A stretch of 64,000 nucleotides of DNA from Mangrovitalea sediminis (lineage in GTDB: Bacteria > Pseudomonadota > Gammaproteobacteria > Pseudomonadales > Oleiphilaceae), in assembly GCF_002514725.1 (NCBI RefSeq), contig NZ_NTLB01000002.1, positions 62,001-126,000 on the forward strand, read 5' to 3'. The translations under genes and the position numbers were made by a program. The notes under the pieces are model-generated. The model worked only from the letters and a program-made list of their open reading frames with translations. It made no database searches and was not told the origin of the DNA. Shown here piece by piece: positions 33,242-41,174 of the stretch (the stretch's first letter is position 1; every line of letters starts with the position of its first letter).

Positions 33242-35194
33242 ATGACAATAATAATCAGGGTGCTGTTTGTACTGGGTATCGTTTCAATGGCGGGCTGTGG
33301 GATGTGGAAGCCCCTGCCCTCCAACCTGCCGCCCACGGCTGCGGGCACGACTCGTGCTCCTGCGAAGGGGATCGTCTATCGGGACTACTGGAAAAATGTA
33401 TCCGGGACTCTGGTCAGCAATTTAACGTCCCTCTCCACCTTTCCCAATCAGCCGGATGGCTATGACCAACTCACCAAACTGGATGGTCCGGTCGATTGGG
33501 GCGACAACTATGGCGCCCGAATCCAGGGTGAGCTTTACCCCCCAACCACCGGCGATTATACCTTCTATATCAGTTCGGACGATTATTCCCAGTTGTGGCT
33601 CTCCACCGATGACCAGCCGGCCAATAAGGTCCTGGTCGCCTCGGTTCCTGGCTGGACTGACGTTGGCGTGTTCAACAAATACTCCAATCAGGTGTCGGTA
33701 CCAATAACGCTGACGGCGGGGAAAGCCTATTACTTTGAAATCCTGCATAAGGAGGGTTCGGGGCACGATCATATCACCGTCGACTGGTCTGGGCCGGGCA
33801 TCGCCCAGGAGGTGATCGGCAGCACCTATATATCGACCTATCCTGCGCCAACTGCGGCTACCGACGATTATAAGAAAGGCTATGCCTATGGGTACCGTAT
33901 AGGGTATTTCGACGGTCAGCAGAAACTTAGCTACAACCCCCAGTATCCGCCGCTGGACAAGGATGGTGACGGTATCTATGACAACTGGGAAGTCGCGAAC
34001 GGCCTCGACCCCACCAACCCCAATGATGCAACTTCAGATAACGATCATGACATGCTGTCAGCCTATGACGAGTTCCTGTTGGGCACCGATCCCAACAAGG
34101 CAGACACGGACGGGGATGGTATTCCAGACGGTGTGGAATTCGCTTACGGCCTGAATCCGCTGGATCCCACCGATGCGCAGAAAGACCTTGATGGTGATGG
34201 TTTCAGCAATCTGGCGGAATATCAGGCCGGCACGGATATGTCCGACCCGAAATCGGTGCCCAAGCCAACGGCGCAGATGCTAAGCGGCTTTATCGGCGAG
34301 TACTATCTGGGAATGAATTTTCAGACCTTCGTGATGAGCCGTGTCGATCCGGCAGTCGCGTTCAATTGGGGGAGTGGTTCGCCGGCATCCTCGATACCGG
34401 TCGATGGATTTTCTGTACGTTGGACCGGGCAGTTCATGCCGACGCAATCTTCCGGCAGTCAGGACTACACCTTTACAACGAAGACGGATGATGGTGTCAG
34501 GTTGTGGGTGAATGGCCAGTTGGTGATTGACCAGTGGAAAAATCAGGCCGCGACGACCTATAGCGCTACGGTATCGCTTCCGGCAGGACAGCCAGCTCCT
34601 ATCCTGATGGAATATTTCGAGAATGGCGGCCTGGCAACCGCGAACCTCACCATCGCCAATAGCACGACGGGTACGGTTGTTGATCCGGCCACCACCGTTC
34701 AATCCATCGACTACACCAAGTCTCAGGCTATCGACAGCGATGGAGACGGTATCCCGGATACCTGGGAGTTGAAATACGGTCTCAATCCCTTCGTGAACGA
34801 CGCCAGCAAGATACTCAACACCGGCAACGTGACGAACCTGCAAGCCTACCAGCAGTCGCTGAACCCCTGGACTCTGGCGCCGCTGGCTTCGTCCGGCAGC
34901 AGCTCGTCGACGGTCAGTGGTTCCACCTCGTCAGGCGGTATCTCCATTTCCTGGACAGCGCCGACGACGAGGATCGACGGTACGGCGTTGTCGCCGTCTG
35001 ATATCGCCAGCTATACCATCCAATACGGCCAGACATCGGGCCAGCTGGATAAAACGGTCACGGTGGCCGCCACCCAGACCTCCTACAGCTTTACATCGCT
35101 GAGTAGCGGTACCTGGTACTTCCAGGTGACAGCCACAGATAGCAACGGTTTGACCAGTTCGCCGTCGCAGGCGGTGTCGTTTACGGTGCCTTAG
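33242..35194 (+). CDS. Large PA14-domain lipoprotein with Ca-binding repeats and FN3 domain
   Basis: The product has 650 residues. A lipoprotein signal ends in the lipobox SMAGC (Cys19). Domains in order: PA14 (about 43-195); thrombospondin-3/EF-hand-like Ca repeats (239-335, DKDGDGIYDNWE, DTDGDGIPDGVE, DLDGDGFSN); a second PA14 (about 346-475); another repeat (498-545, DSDGDGIPDTWE); fibronectin type III (about 565-650). PA14 domains bind carbohydrates, so a Ca-stabilised adhesin or matrix lectin is likely. GGAGG stands just before the GTGATG start. Confidence 0.88.
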   Translation: MTIIIRVLFVLGIVSMAGCGMWKPLPSNLPPTAAGTTRAPAKGIVYRDYWKNVSGTLVSNLTSLSTFPNQPDGYDQLTKLDGPVDWGDNYGARIQGELYPPTTGDYTFYISSDDYSQLWLSTDDQPANKVLVASVPGWTDVGVFNKYSNQVSVPITLTAGKAYYFEILHKEGSGHDHITVDWSGPGIAQEVIGSTYISTYPAPTAATDDYKKGYAYGYRIGYFDGQQKLSYNPQYPPLDKDGDGIYDNWEVANGLDPTNPNDATSDNDHDMLSAYDEFLLGTDPNKADTDGDGIPDGVEFAYGLNPLDPTDAQKDLDGDGFSNLAEYQAGTDMSDPKSVPKPTAQMLSGFIGEYYLGMNFQTFVMSRVDPAVAFNWGSGSPASSIPVDGFSVRWTGQFMPTQSSGSQDYTFTTKTDDGVRLWVNGQLVIDQWKNQAATTYSATVSLPAGQPAPILMEYFENGGLATANLTIANSTTGTVVDPATTVQSIDYTKSQAIDSDGDGIPDTWELKYGLNPFVNDASKILNTGNVTNLQAYQQSLNPWTLAPLASSGSSSSTVSGSTSSGGISISWTAPTTRIDGTALSPSDIASYTIQYGQTSGQLDKTVTVAATQTSYSFTSLSSGTWYFQVTATDSNGLTSSPSQAVSFTVP

Positions 35195-35335
35195 GCGGGA
35201 TGTGGCGTCACCAGCGTTGGAGGTGGTCGCCATAGCGGGGCAGCGTTGTTTGGGGTGCACCAGTATGTCGCATTCCAGGTGTGGCACTGTGGTGGTGTAT
35301 CTTATTAACTTATTGAAAATTAATGAGTTTAAATC

Positions 35336-35352
35336 TTGGCACGTCCTTTGAT
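35336..35352 (+). promoter_or_regulatory. Sigma-54-like promoter ahead of second small RNA, imperfect -12
   Basis: TTGGCACGTCCTTTGAT has a perfect -24 (TTGGCACG) and the right 10-base spacing, but the invariant -12 GC is GA (35350-35351). It may be a weak or degenerate site. Predicted start near 35362. Confidence 0.4.
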
Positions 35353-35361
35353 TGGTAAGGT

Positions 35362-35497
35362 GTAACCTGACATTGGCATTCGCCGTCAGGTAGGCAATGG
35401 ACGCTGGGAAATACGGCAAAGTTAGAAACTCTGAAACGACTGTTACAATATCGACGCCTGGATCCGCCTCCTCACCGGGGTGGTCCAGGCTTTTTTT
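35362..35497 (+). ncRNA. Candidate small RNA 2 (or attenuated leader)
   Basis: About 135 bases between the sigma-54-like element and an intrinsic terminator, without a coding frame. The 5' hairpin CCTGAC/GTCAGG (35366-35371, 35385-35390) has an inner GGC/GCC pairing. GAAACGACTGT (35433-35443) echoes candidate RNA 1. Size, promoter type and terminator spacing resemble RNA 1, 3.4 kb away. The gene at 35674 is on the same strand, so a terminating leader is also possible. Confidence 0.4.
35456..35497 (+). terminator. Intrinsic terminator of candidate small RNA 2
   Basis: GCCTGGA (35456-35462) pairs with TCCAGGC (35484-35490), followed by seven T (35491-35497). The stem-loop also contains the GC-rich inner segment CACCGGGGTGG. 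Strong Rho-independent terminator on the plus strand. Confidence 0.85.
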
Positions 35498-35623
35498 GTT
35501 TACCTGTCGTAATGACATCGGAACAAAACCTTGCAGCGGGACAGTGCGGCCCGAACCCCGCGGCGCTTGGAGCCTATGCCCATCATGGGCTAAGCTTTCC
35601 GCGAGCATAACGCGGAGTCAGCG

Positions 35624-35668
35624 ATGACCGACAACACGGATCGATACCAGTCTTGGCGGGGCCGTTGA
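35624..35668 (+). CDS. 14-codon upstream reading frame, possible leader peptide
   Basis: ATG 35624 with CGGAG seven bases upstream encodes MTDNTDRYQSWRGR and ends at TGA 35666-35668, six bases before the ATG of the fusion gene. Its ribosome site is better than that of the large gene. It may couple translation, or be the remnant of a longer N-terminus lost by frameshift. Confidence 0.3.
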   Translation: MTDNTDRYQSWRGR

Positions 35669-35673
35669 GCACG

Positions 35674-37008
35674 ATGGATGTGATCGGCCTGCGCAAACCT
35701 CCCGAACAACCGCTATCCGCCCCCCTTCAGCCGGGTGACAGCGCACCCTACCTTGCGGCCATGGAACCGGACCGGCCGCGCTATCTGGTGGCCTTCCTGC
35801 GCCACGTGGGCTGCCCTTTCGCTGAAGCAACGGTTCGGCAACTGCGGTGGCTGGCCGGGCAATACCCGGAAGTACAATGCATCCTGGTCAGTCATGGGGA
35901 CGGTGCCGTACGGGCGCGCTGGCTGGAAAAGGTTGGTGGTGCCGCGGGACTGACCGTCGTGGACGATCCTGACCGGGAGTTCTACGGTGCCTTTGGTGTC
36001 GGTTATTCCGGCGCCGGTCATTTCCTGGGGCTGCGCTCGCTGTTGGGCGTGGTGGGTCTGTGGTTTAAGGGCGTCCGCAATCGCAGCGCCTCCGGGACGC
36101 GTTGGCAGAAGTCGGCCACCTTCCTGCTCGATGCCTCGCGGACGGTGCTCTGGTCCCACACGGCGGCCCATGCGGCGGATGTGCCCCGCCTGGCTCCGGT
36201 GCTGGAACGTTTCAAGGGAGAAGCGACGCCGATGATGACGGAGTCGGAAGCCTCGCCGCGACTGCGGGTACGCCTGTTGGAACATACGCCCTATGAAGGC
36301 ATCGGCAATATTGAACGCTGGCTGTTGCAACATGACGCGCGAATCGAGCGGACCCGTTTTTATGCCGATGACTGGTCGCTGCCGGATCCGGAGGCTGTGG
36401 ACCTGGTCATCGTGATGGGCGGTCCGATGAGTGCCAATGATGAGACCGCCTTACCCTGGTTGAAAGCCGAAAAGGCCTTCCTGCGGGAAGCGGTGGACCG
36501 GGGCGTGGCTGTGCTCGGTATCTGCCTCGGCGCGCAAGTGATTGCCAGTGCCCTGGGCGCCAGGGTCTACGCTGCGCCGCAGGCGGAAATTGGCTGGTTC
36601 GACGTGCAGTCGGTGCCGGCGACAACGGGCAGTATCAAGCTGCCTTCGCGCTTGCGGGTATTGCACTGGCACGGCGAAACATTCGAGCTGCCGCCGGGAG
36701 CGATCCGGCTGGCCAGCAGCGAGGTTTGCGACAACCAGGCGTTCCAGATCGGCACCCGGGTGATCGGTTTGCAGTTCCATCTGGAAGCAACGCCCCATAG
36801 TCTGGCGTCGATGCTCGAGCACGAAGCCGGCGATCTGGTGCCCGGCCCCTTCGTCCAGGGGGCAGAGGCGCTGCAGGCCGCATCCGATGACGACTATCGC
36901 CGGGGGGCGAAGCTGATGGCCGAGGTCCTGAACTATCTGACCCGCGCCCGTTCGACCGTTGCTGATACGGCTGCCGGTGGTTCCATCCTGGAGAACAATC
37001 AGGTATAA
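35674..37008 (+). CDS. Fusion of AhpC/TSA-like redox domain and class I glutamine amidotransferase
   Basis: The product has 444 residues. Residues about 15-185 form a thioredoxin-fold, peroxiredoxin-like domain (YLVAFLRHVGCPFAEATVRQL, single Cys47; WQKSATFLLDASRTVLW). Residues about 195-385 form a class I glutamine amidotransferase domain: VMGGPMSANDE, nucleophile Cys284 in GICLGAQ, His369 and Glu371 in QFHLEAT. Both active-site sets are intact and the frame is continuous. An internal ATGATG at 36232 with GGGAG upstream could start the second domain alone. ATG 35674 has a weak ribosome site; TTG 35653 is the alternative. Function unknown. Confidence 0.8.
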   Translation: MDVIGLRKPPEQPLSAPLQPGDSAPYLAAMEPDRPRYLVAFLRHVGCPFAEATVRQLRWLAGQYPEVQCILVSHGDGAVRARWLEKVGGAAGLTVVDDPDREFYGAFGVGYSGAGHFLGLRSLLGVVGLWFKGVRNRSASGTRWQKSATFLLDASRTVLWSHTAAHAADVPRLAPVLERFKGEATPMMTESEASPRLRVRLLEHTPYEGIGNIERWLLQHDARIERTRFYADDWSLPDPEAVDLVIVMGGPMSANDETALPWLKAEKAFLREAVDRGVAVLGICLGAQVIASALGARVYAAPQAEIGWFDVQSVPATTGSIKLPSRLRVLHWHGETFELPPGAIRLASSEVCDNQAFQIGTRVIGLQFHLEATPHSLASMLEHEAGDLVPGPFVQGAEALQAASDDDYRRGAKLMAEVLNYLTRARSTVADTAAGGSILENNQV

Positions 37009-37277
37009 AAATGGATTGCCGTTCTGAGTGGCTGTCCTTCACGGCGCAGGCGATGCCTCAAAAAGGTACCGGATGCCGTGCGTTTCCCGAAGCGCGATTT
37101 GCGTTTTGACGGTCCCGGCCGTCAGCCCCGCGGCACCCAGCAAGACGCTCCTCATAATTCCCAGAACAACCAGACAACACTGCTGAAGCAAGCCTGTGAT
37201 GACGGCGATGCCGTCGCTATGTTCAATATGGTTAGCCTGTTAACCGGTTGCTAGCTCAGAAAATAAGGAACCGATAC

Positions 37278-38450
37278 GTGAGCACGACCCCAATCGAAGC
37301 CGGGGACACGGGCACCGCTGCCCGCCCCCTGTATGGCCGTCTGGGTGGCCTTAGCTGGCTGCATTTCCTCAATGACGGTGCCGCCAACTATCTGCCCGGA
37401 GTGTTGCCGGCGGTATTGATCAACCTGCATTTGCGGCCGAGCCTGGCGGGAACGGTAATGGCAGCGCTGTTGATCGGACAGGCGTTCCAGGCCCTGACCG
37501 GCTGGTTTGCCGATCATATCGGTGGGCGCCTGTTCATCGTAGCCGGAGTGCTGGGATCCAGTATTGCCGGGGCCTTGATCGGCTTCAGCGATACCTTGTG
37601 GATGCTGATCCCGGTATTGATTGTCATCGGTCTGACCAACGCCCTCTTCCATCCCCAGGCCCTGGCGGGCGCGAGAACCTTGAGCCGCGGGCGTGTCGGC
37701 CTGGGCATGTCGCTGTTTCTGGTCGGGGGTGAGGTCGGCCGCGGGCTCTGGCCCCTGTTCGCCAGCCTGGTGGTGAGCGCCTGGGGCTTGCATTACCTCT
37801 GGCTGTTGGCGCTGCCGGCGCTGGTGAGTGTCGCCCTGCTCTGGCCGTCGCTGCCCGTGCAGCCCAAGCGTCATCCAGATGCCGCGCCCATCGCCTGGCG
37901 TCGCCACCTGGGACCGGCTAGCGCGCTCGTCGCCTTCTCCAGCCTGCGCGCATTGATGATTTTCGGCGTGGTGACCTACCTGCCGGTATTGTGGCATCAG
38001 CGCGGCCATTCGCTGGTCGAATCCTCCGCACTGATCACCGTCCTGCTGGTGGTGGGTGTGGTCGGCAATGTGGCTGGCGGGCATTTGTCCGACGTCTTCG
38101 GGCGTAAGCGGGTGATCTTCGTGGCGATCGTCCTGTCGACGATCTTCATGGCCCTCTTCATGAGCCTGGGAGGCGGCGCACTGCAGTGGCTGTTGCTGGG
38201 ACTGCTGGGAATCTCGTTGTTTGCCACCCTGCCGATCAGCATGCTCATCGGGCAGGACATTTTTCGGGAAAACCGGTCCCTCGGCTCGGGGATCGCCCTT
38301 GGCCTGTCCAACGGCCTGGGAGCCGCCGCGTTGATCCTGCTGGATGTCGTCGCGACCGATTTCGGCCTGGTGACAGTGCTGTGGGCACTGGTGGGTGTCG
38401 GTATGGCCGCCAGCCTGATCAGCCTGGTGTTGCCGCGTCACCATCATTAA
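37278..38450 (+). CDS. MFS transporter, fosmidomycin-resistance (Fsr)-like
   Basis: The 390-residue permease has about twelve helices. The N-terminal LSWLHFLNDGAANYLPGVLP is the hallmark of the Fsr subgroup, and the loop motif GHLSDVFGRKRV is the MFS motif A in the second half. It is a drug or metabolite exporter. GTG 37278 with AAGGA eight bases upstream is preferred over TTG 37248. Preceded by a 269-bp gap with nothing assignable. Confidence 0.88.
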   Translation: MSTTPIEAGDTGTAARPLYGRLGGLSWLHFLNDGAANYLPGVLPAVLINLHLRPSLAGTVMAALLIGQAFQALTGWFADHIGGRLFIVAGVLGSSIAGALIGFSDTLWMLIPVLIVIGLTNALFHPQALAGARTLSRGRVGLGMSLFLVGGEVGRGLWPLFASLVVSAWGLHYLWLLALPALVSVALLWPSLPVQPKRHPDAAPIAWRRHLGPASALVAFSSLRALMIFGVVTYLPVLWHQRGHSLVESSALITVLLVVGVVGNVAGGHLSDVFGRKRVIFVAIVLSTIFMALFMSLGGGALQWLLLGLLGISLFATLPISMLIGQDIFRENRSLGSGIALGLSNGLGAAALILLDVVATDFGLVTVLWALVGVGMAASLISLVLPRHHH

Positions 38451-38638
38451 CGCCGGGATGGGGAACCGCTGGCCTCTTCGGCGCTCTATAGAGGTTCGGG
38501 CGTTGGGCTGAAACCGGCGTGACGGATTGACGTCTTACCGGCCTTTGCGGCAGTTTAGGGTAAGGCTTCGGATTTCCTCTATCGCTCCCAGTGGGTGGAT
38601 GGGCGGGAATCGATCGATAAGCAACGCGGAGACCGACC

Positions 38639-39490
38639 ATGACGATTGGATTGATAGGTTACGGCAAACTTGGTTCGGCCATTGCGGAACGCCTGCGCAA
38701 CGAAGGCCACACCCTGACGATATATAATCGCTCGTCAGAGAAGGTCCGGGGGGACGGCCTGGAAGCCGTGCCGACACCGGCCGATCTGGCCAGCCGCTCC
38801 AGCAGTGCCATTCTGATCTGTGTAACCGACAGTGCGGCGGTGCAGGAGGTGCTTAATGGGGCCCAGGGCTTGCTGAAGAAGAACCTGGATGACCGCCTGG
38901 TGATCGACCTCACGACGCACGACTATCGGGCCGTGGGTGAGTTGCACACCCAGGTCGCAGCGGCGGGTGGCCGCTATCTTGAGGCACCGGTGGCCGGCAG
39001 TGTCATTCCCGCCCGCAATGGTCAGCTCGTGCTGTGGGCCAGTGGTGAAAAACGGGATTATGAAACGGCAGAGCCGTTGTTGTCGCTGCTGGCGTCGACC
39101 CGCACCTTCGTTGGCGCCGCCGGTCGCGCCACGCGACTGAAGCTGATCAATAACGGTGTTCTCGGCGGCTTTATGAGTGTCCTGTCGGAAGCTATCGACC
39201 TGGCGGAGCGTAACGGATTCAGCCGGGAAGAGGTGATCGAGCTACTGGGCCAGGGGGCCGGCAAGTCGACGGTCCTGACCGCCAAGCAGGGGAAACTGTT
39301 GAGTGGCGACTATGGTGCGCACTTCGCGCTGGAAACGCTGCTCAAGGATCTCAACCTGGTCCGCGAGATGGCTGGTGACAGCGCCCGGGCGATCACCACA
39401 CTGAACAGTGCCACGCTGCTTTACCAGAAAGCGGCGGAGATTTTCCCCGGCGAGGATTTCGCCGCCGTCTTCAAGCTGATCCGCAACTGA
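38639..39490 (+). CDS. NAD(P)-dependent beta-hydroxyacid dehydrogenase
   Basis: The 283-residue enzyme is of the 3-hydroxyisobutyrate / tartronate-semialdehyde / succinic-semialdehyde reductase family. The Rossmann motif is GYGKLG (7-12), the substrate loop APVAGSVIPARNGQL (116-130), and the catalytic lysine Lys168 in KLINNGVLGGF. It would reversibly oxidise a beta-hydroxy acid. It stands alone between an MFS gene and the convergent TM2 gene, so the pathway is not indicated. Confidence 0.9.
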   Translation: MTIGLIGYGKLGSAIAERLRNEGHTLTIYNRSSEKVRGDGLEAVPTPADLASRSSSAILICVTDSAAVQEVLNGAQGLLKKNLDDRLVIDLTTHDYRAVGELHTQVAAAGGRYLEAPVAGSVIPARNGQLVLWASGEKRDYETAEPLLSLLASTRTFVGAAGRATRLKLINNGVLGGFMSVLSEAIDLAERNGFSREEVIELLGQGAGKSTVLTAKQGKLLSGDYGAHFALETLLKDLNLVREMAGDSARAITTLNSATLLYQKAAEIFPGEDFAAVFKLIRN

Positions 39491-39497
39491 TGTCACC

Positions 39498-39902
39498 CTA
39501 GGGACGCAGGCTCGGTGAGTTGCGCATCGAGACCTGCTCGTTCAGCGTCCAGAAATCAAACAGCACGCCAACCAGGAAGAGCCCGCCGGTCAGCAGGTAG
39601 ACCAGCCCGGTAAACCATTTCCCGATATAGAAACGGTGCAACCCGAGTACCCCAAAGAACGTCAGCAGGATCCAGGCGACACTGTAGCTCAGCGCGCCCG
39701 GCTGGTAGCGGCGGTCTGCATCGCGGTCCATGCCGGGAATCAGGAAGAGATCGATCAGCCAGCCGATACCGAGCAGCCCGAGGGTGAAGAACCATAAGGT
39801 GCCCGTCCAGGGTCTACCGTAATAGAAACGGTGCGATCCGAGAAAGCCGAATAGCCACAACAGATAACCGATACTCTTGCGATGTGTGTCGTGAAGGTAC
39901 AT
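39498..39902 (-). CDS. Double TM2-domain membrane protein
   Basis: The 134-residue protein contains two successive TM2 units, each with the HRFY hairpin: FLGSHRFYYGRPWTGTLW (21-38) and VLGLHRFYIGKWFTGLVY (85-102), four helices in all. TM2 proteins usually carry one unit, so this looks like an internal duplication. The stop is seven bases from the convergent dehydrogenase stop. GGGAG precedes ATG 39902; the open frame further upstream overlaps the next gene's promoter and is not used. Confidence 0.85.
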   Translation of the reverse strand: MYLHDTHRKSIGYLLWLFGFLGSHRFYYGRPWTGTLWFFTLGLLGIGWLIDLFLIPGMDRDADRRYQPGALSYSVAWILLTFFGVLGLHRFYIGKWFTGLVYLLTGGLFLVGVLFDFWTLNEQVSMRNSPSLRP

Positions 39903-40159
39903 GCCTGATTCTCTCCCTGAACGATCCGGCCACCAGACTAGCGTAATTGTGCGCAACTGCGTACTGTCGTTGATTACGTATTGGCCAGATTGTGTGTTGC
40001 CCGTCGGCAGCGACCGCCTGGCCCGAGCCTGGGGCGGTAAAATGGGGACGTTAAACTTGCGGATTGGCCTGATTCGACCTAAACAAATAGGGTTGGGGCT
40101 GTTTTCTCCGCCGGCGGGGAAGCGATGCGTTGTACAAATGGACAGAGGGAGTTGCCGGT

Positions 40160-40984
40160 ATGAGTCGTAAAGGGTTATTGGCAGGCAGCTTGGCCGTGGC
40201 GGTGATGCTTTCCGGTTGTGGTGGCGGAGGCGGTGGGGGTAGTTCCAGTTCCAGTACGTCTTCGACCACTTCGACAACGCCCAGTAGTTATACGCCGACA
40301 GTGACGGCGTTGGCGGATGGGCTATGGACTGGGAGTTACCTGTCCGGTAGCACCTCGCTTCAGTTGATTGGTGCCATCTCCCCCAGCGGGCAATCGATTT
40401 TTGTCAATACCAGTGCACAAACGGGTTCATCGGGCCGTCTCTATACCTTCCCCGATATGACGTTGTCCGGAGGGACTGTCATCACGGGTACCTTGCGCCA
40501 CTACACCCAACAAGGGCTGGTCAGCAGCACGTCCGCAAGCAATATCGTCGATGAGGCCTATTCGGGTTCGCTGACTCAGCATCAGTCGCTTAACGGAACA
40601 ATTTCTTCGGGGGCCGGCGGCAGCTTCAGTTTTGGATTGGATGCGATCTACAACACAGCGATACCCCTGTCGACCCTTGCTGGTTCCTATCAGGGCAAGG
40701 CTGACGATGGTGCGACGGCGGGTGTAGAGATAAAAAGTGATGGCACCTTCAAAGCGGGCATTACTTACACCGGTACTTCTCAAAGCTGTATCATCTCCGG
40801 CACGATGACGCCGACCGATGGAAGCCACGACCTGTTTACCGTTTCGGCGAGTATTACGGGTTGCTCGCAAGGGCCGCTCAAAGGTTTGGCCTTTGTCGGT
40901 GACAGCAATGCCCATTCCCTCTTCCTGGGTCTGATTCGTTCCGACAGCGGCGCCAACGGTACGGTTATCGTCGCCTTCAAGTAA
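40160..40984 (+). CDS. Hypothetical lipoprotein with Gly/Ser/Thr-rich linker
   Basis: The product has 274 residues. A lipoprotein signal ends in lipobox MLSGC, followed by seven Gly and a Ser/Thr linker (SSSSSTSSTTSTTP). The rest (about 50-274) is beta-rich and repetitive in style (LADGLWTGSYLSGSTSLQLI, LAGSYQGKADDGATAGVEI), suggesting a beta-barrel or lipocalin-like surface domain. GGGAG lies eight bases before ATG 40160. I do not recognise a named family. Confidence 0.8.
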   Translation: MSRKGLLAGSLAVAVMLSGCGGGGGGGSSSSSTSSTTSTTPSSYTPTVTALADGLWTGSYLSGSTSLQLIGAISPSGQSIFVNTSAQTGSSGRLYTFPDMTLSGGTVITGTLRHYTQQGLVSSTSASNIVDEAYSGSLTQHQSLNGTISSGAGGSFSFGLDAIYNTAIPLSTLAGSYQGKADDGATAGVEIKSDGTFKAGITYTGTSQSCIISGTMTPTDGSHDLFTVSASITGCSQGPLKGLAFVGDSNAHSLFLGLIRSDSGANGTVIVAFK

Positions 40985-40994
40985 GCTTGTAACT

Positions 40995-41149
40995 CGTAGG
41001 GCGCAATAACCAACGGGCATTGCGCCGTATGCCGCCCAATCCCTAACCTCCACCCAGCCACAACCTCTCGCGATACTGTCTTGGAGACTGAACGCCGTTC
41101 TTGCCTGCTGCTCATTCGGCGCAATGCCCGTTGGTTATTGCGCCCTACG
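40995..41149. repeat. Perfect 32-bp inverted repeat (REP/MITE-like element)
   Basis: CGTAGGGCGCAATAACCAAC begins the left arm (40995-41026) and its exact reverse complement forms the right arm (41118-41149), 32 of 32 bases, around a 91-bp spacer. The GTAGGGYGCAATAACC...GGGCATTGCRCC word is a dispersed repeat known from many gammaproteobacteria. It lies between the end of the lipoprotein gene and the end of the AraC gene and may end both transcripts. Confidence 0.9.
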
Positions 41150-41174
41150 GGTTGCCTGGGGGCGATTCTGATCT

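Larger units (their letters stand above)
35195..35673. other. Intergenic region before Prx-amidotransferase gene
   Basis: This 479-bp gap contains an AT-rich patch (35300-35335), a sigma-54-like element (35336-35352), a candidate small RNA with terminator (35362-35497), and a 14-codon reading frame at 35624-35668. The remaining segment 35500-35620 shows nothing I can assign. Confidence 0.5.

Noticed and set aside
35390-35470. Possible c-di-GMP (GEMM) riboswitch in candidate RNA 2
   Set aside because: GGCAAAG followed by a GAAA-type turn looks similar, but the second conserved block ACGCAAAGCC and the receptor helix are missing.
37251-38447. Long minus-strand frame opposite the Fsr-like MFS gene
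   Set aside because: Same reason: Gln/His-rich low-complexity translation, fully covered by a recognisable permease on the other strand.
39903-40277. Upstream extension of the TM2 protein frame
   Set aside because: Low-quality sequence overlapping the promoter and 5' end of the divergent lipoprotein gene; ATG 39902 has its own GGGAG.
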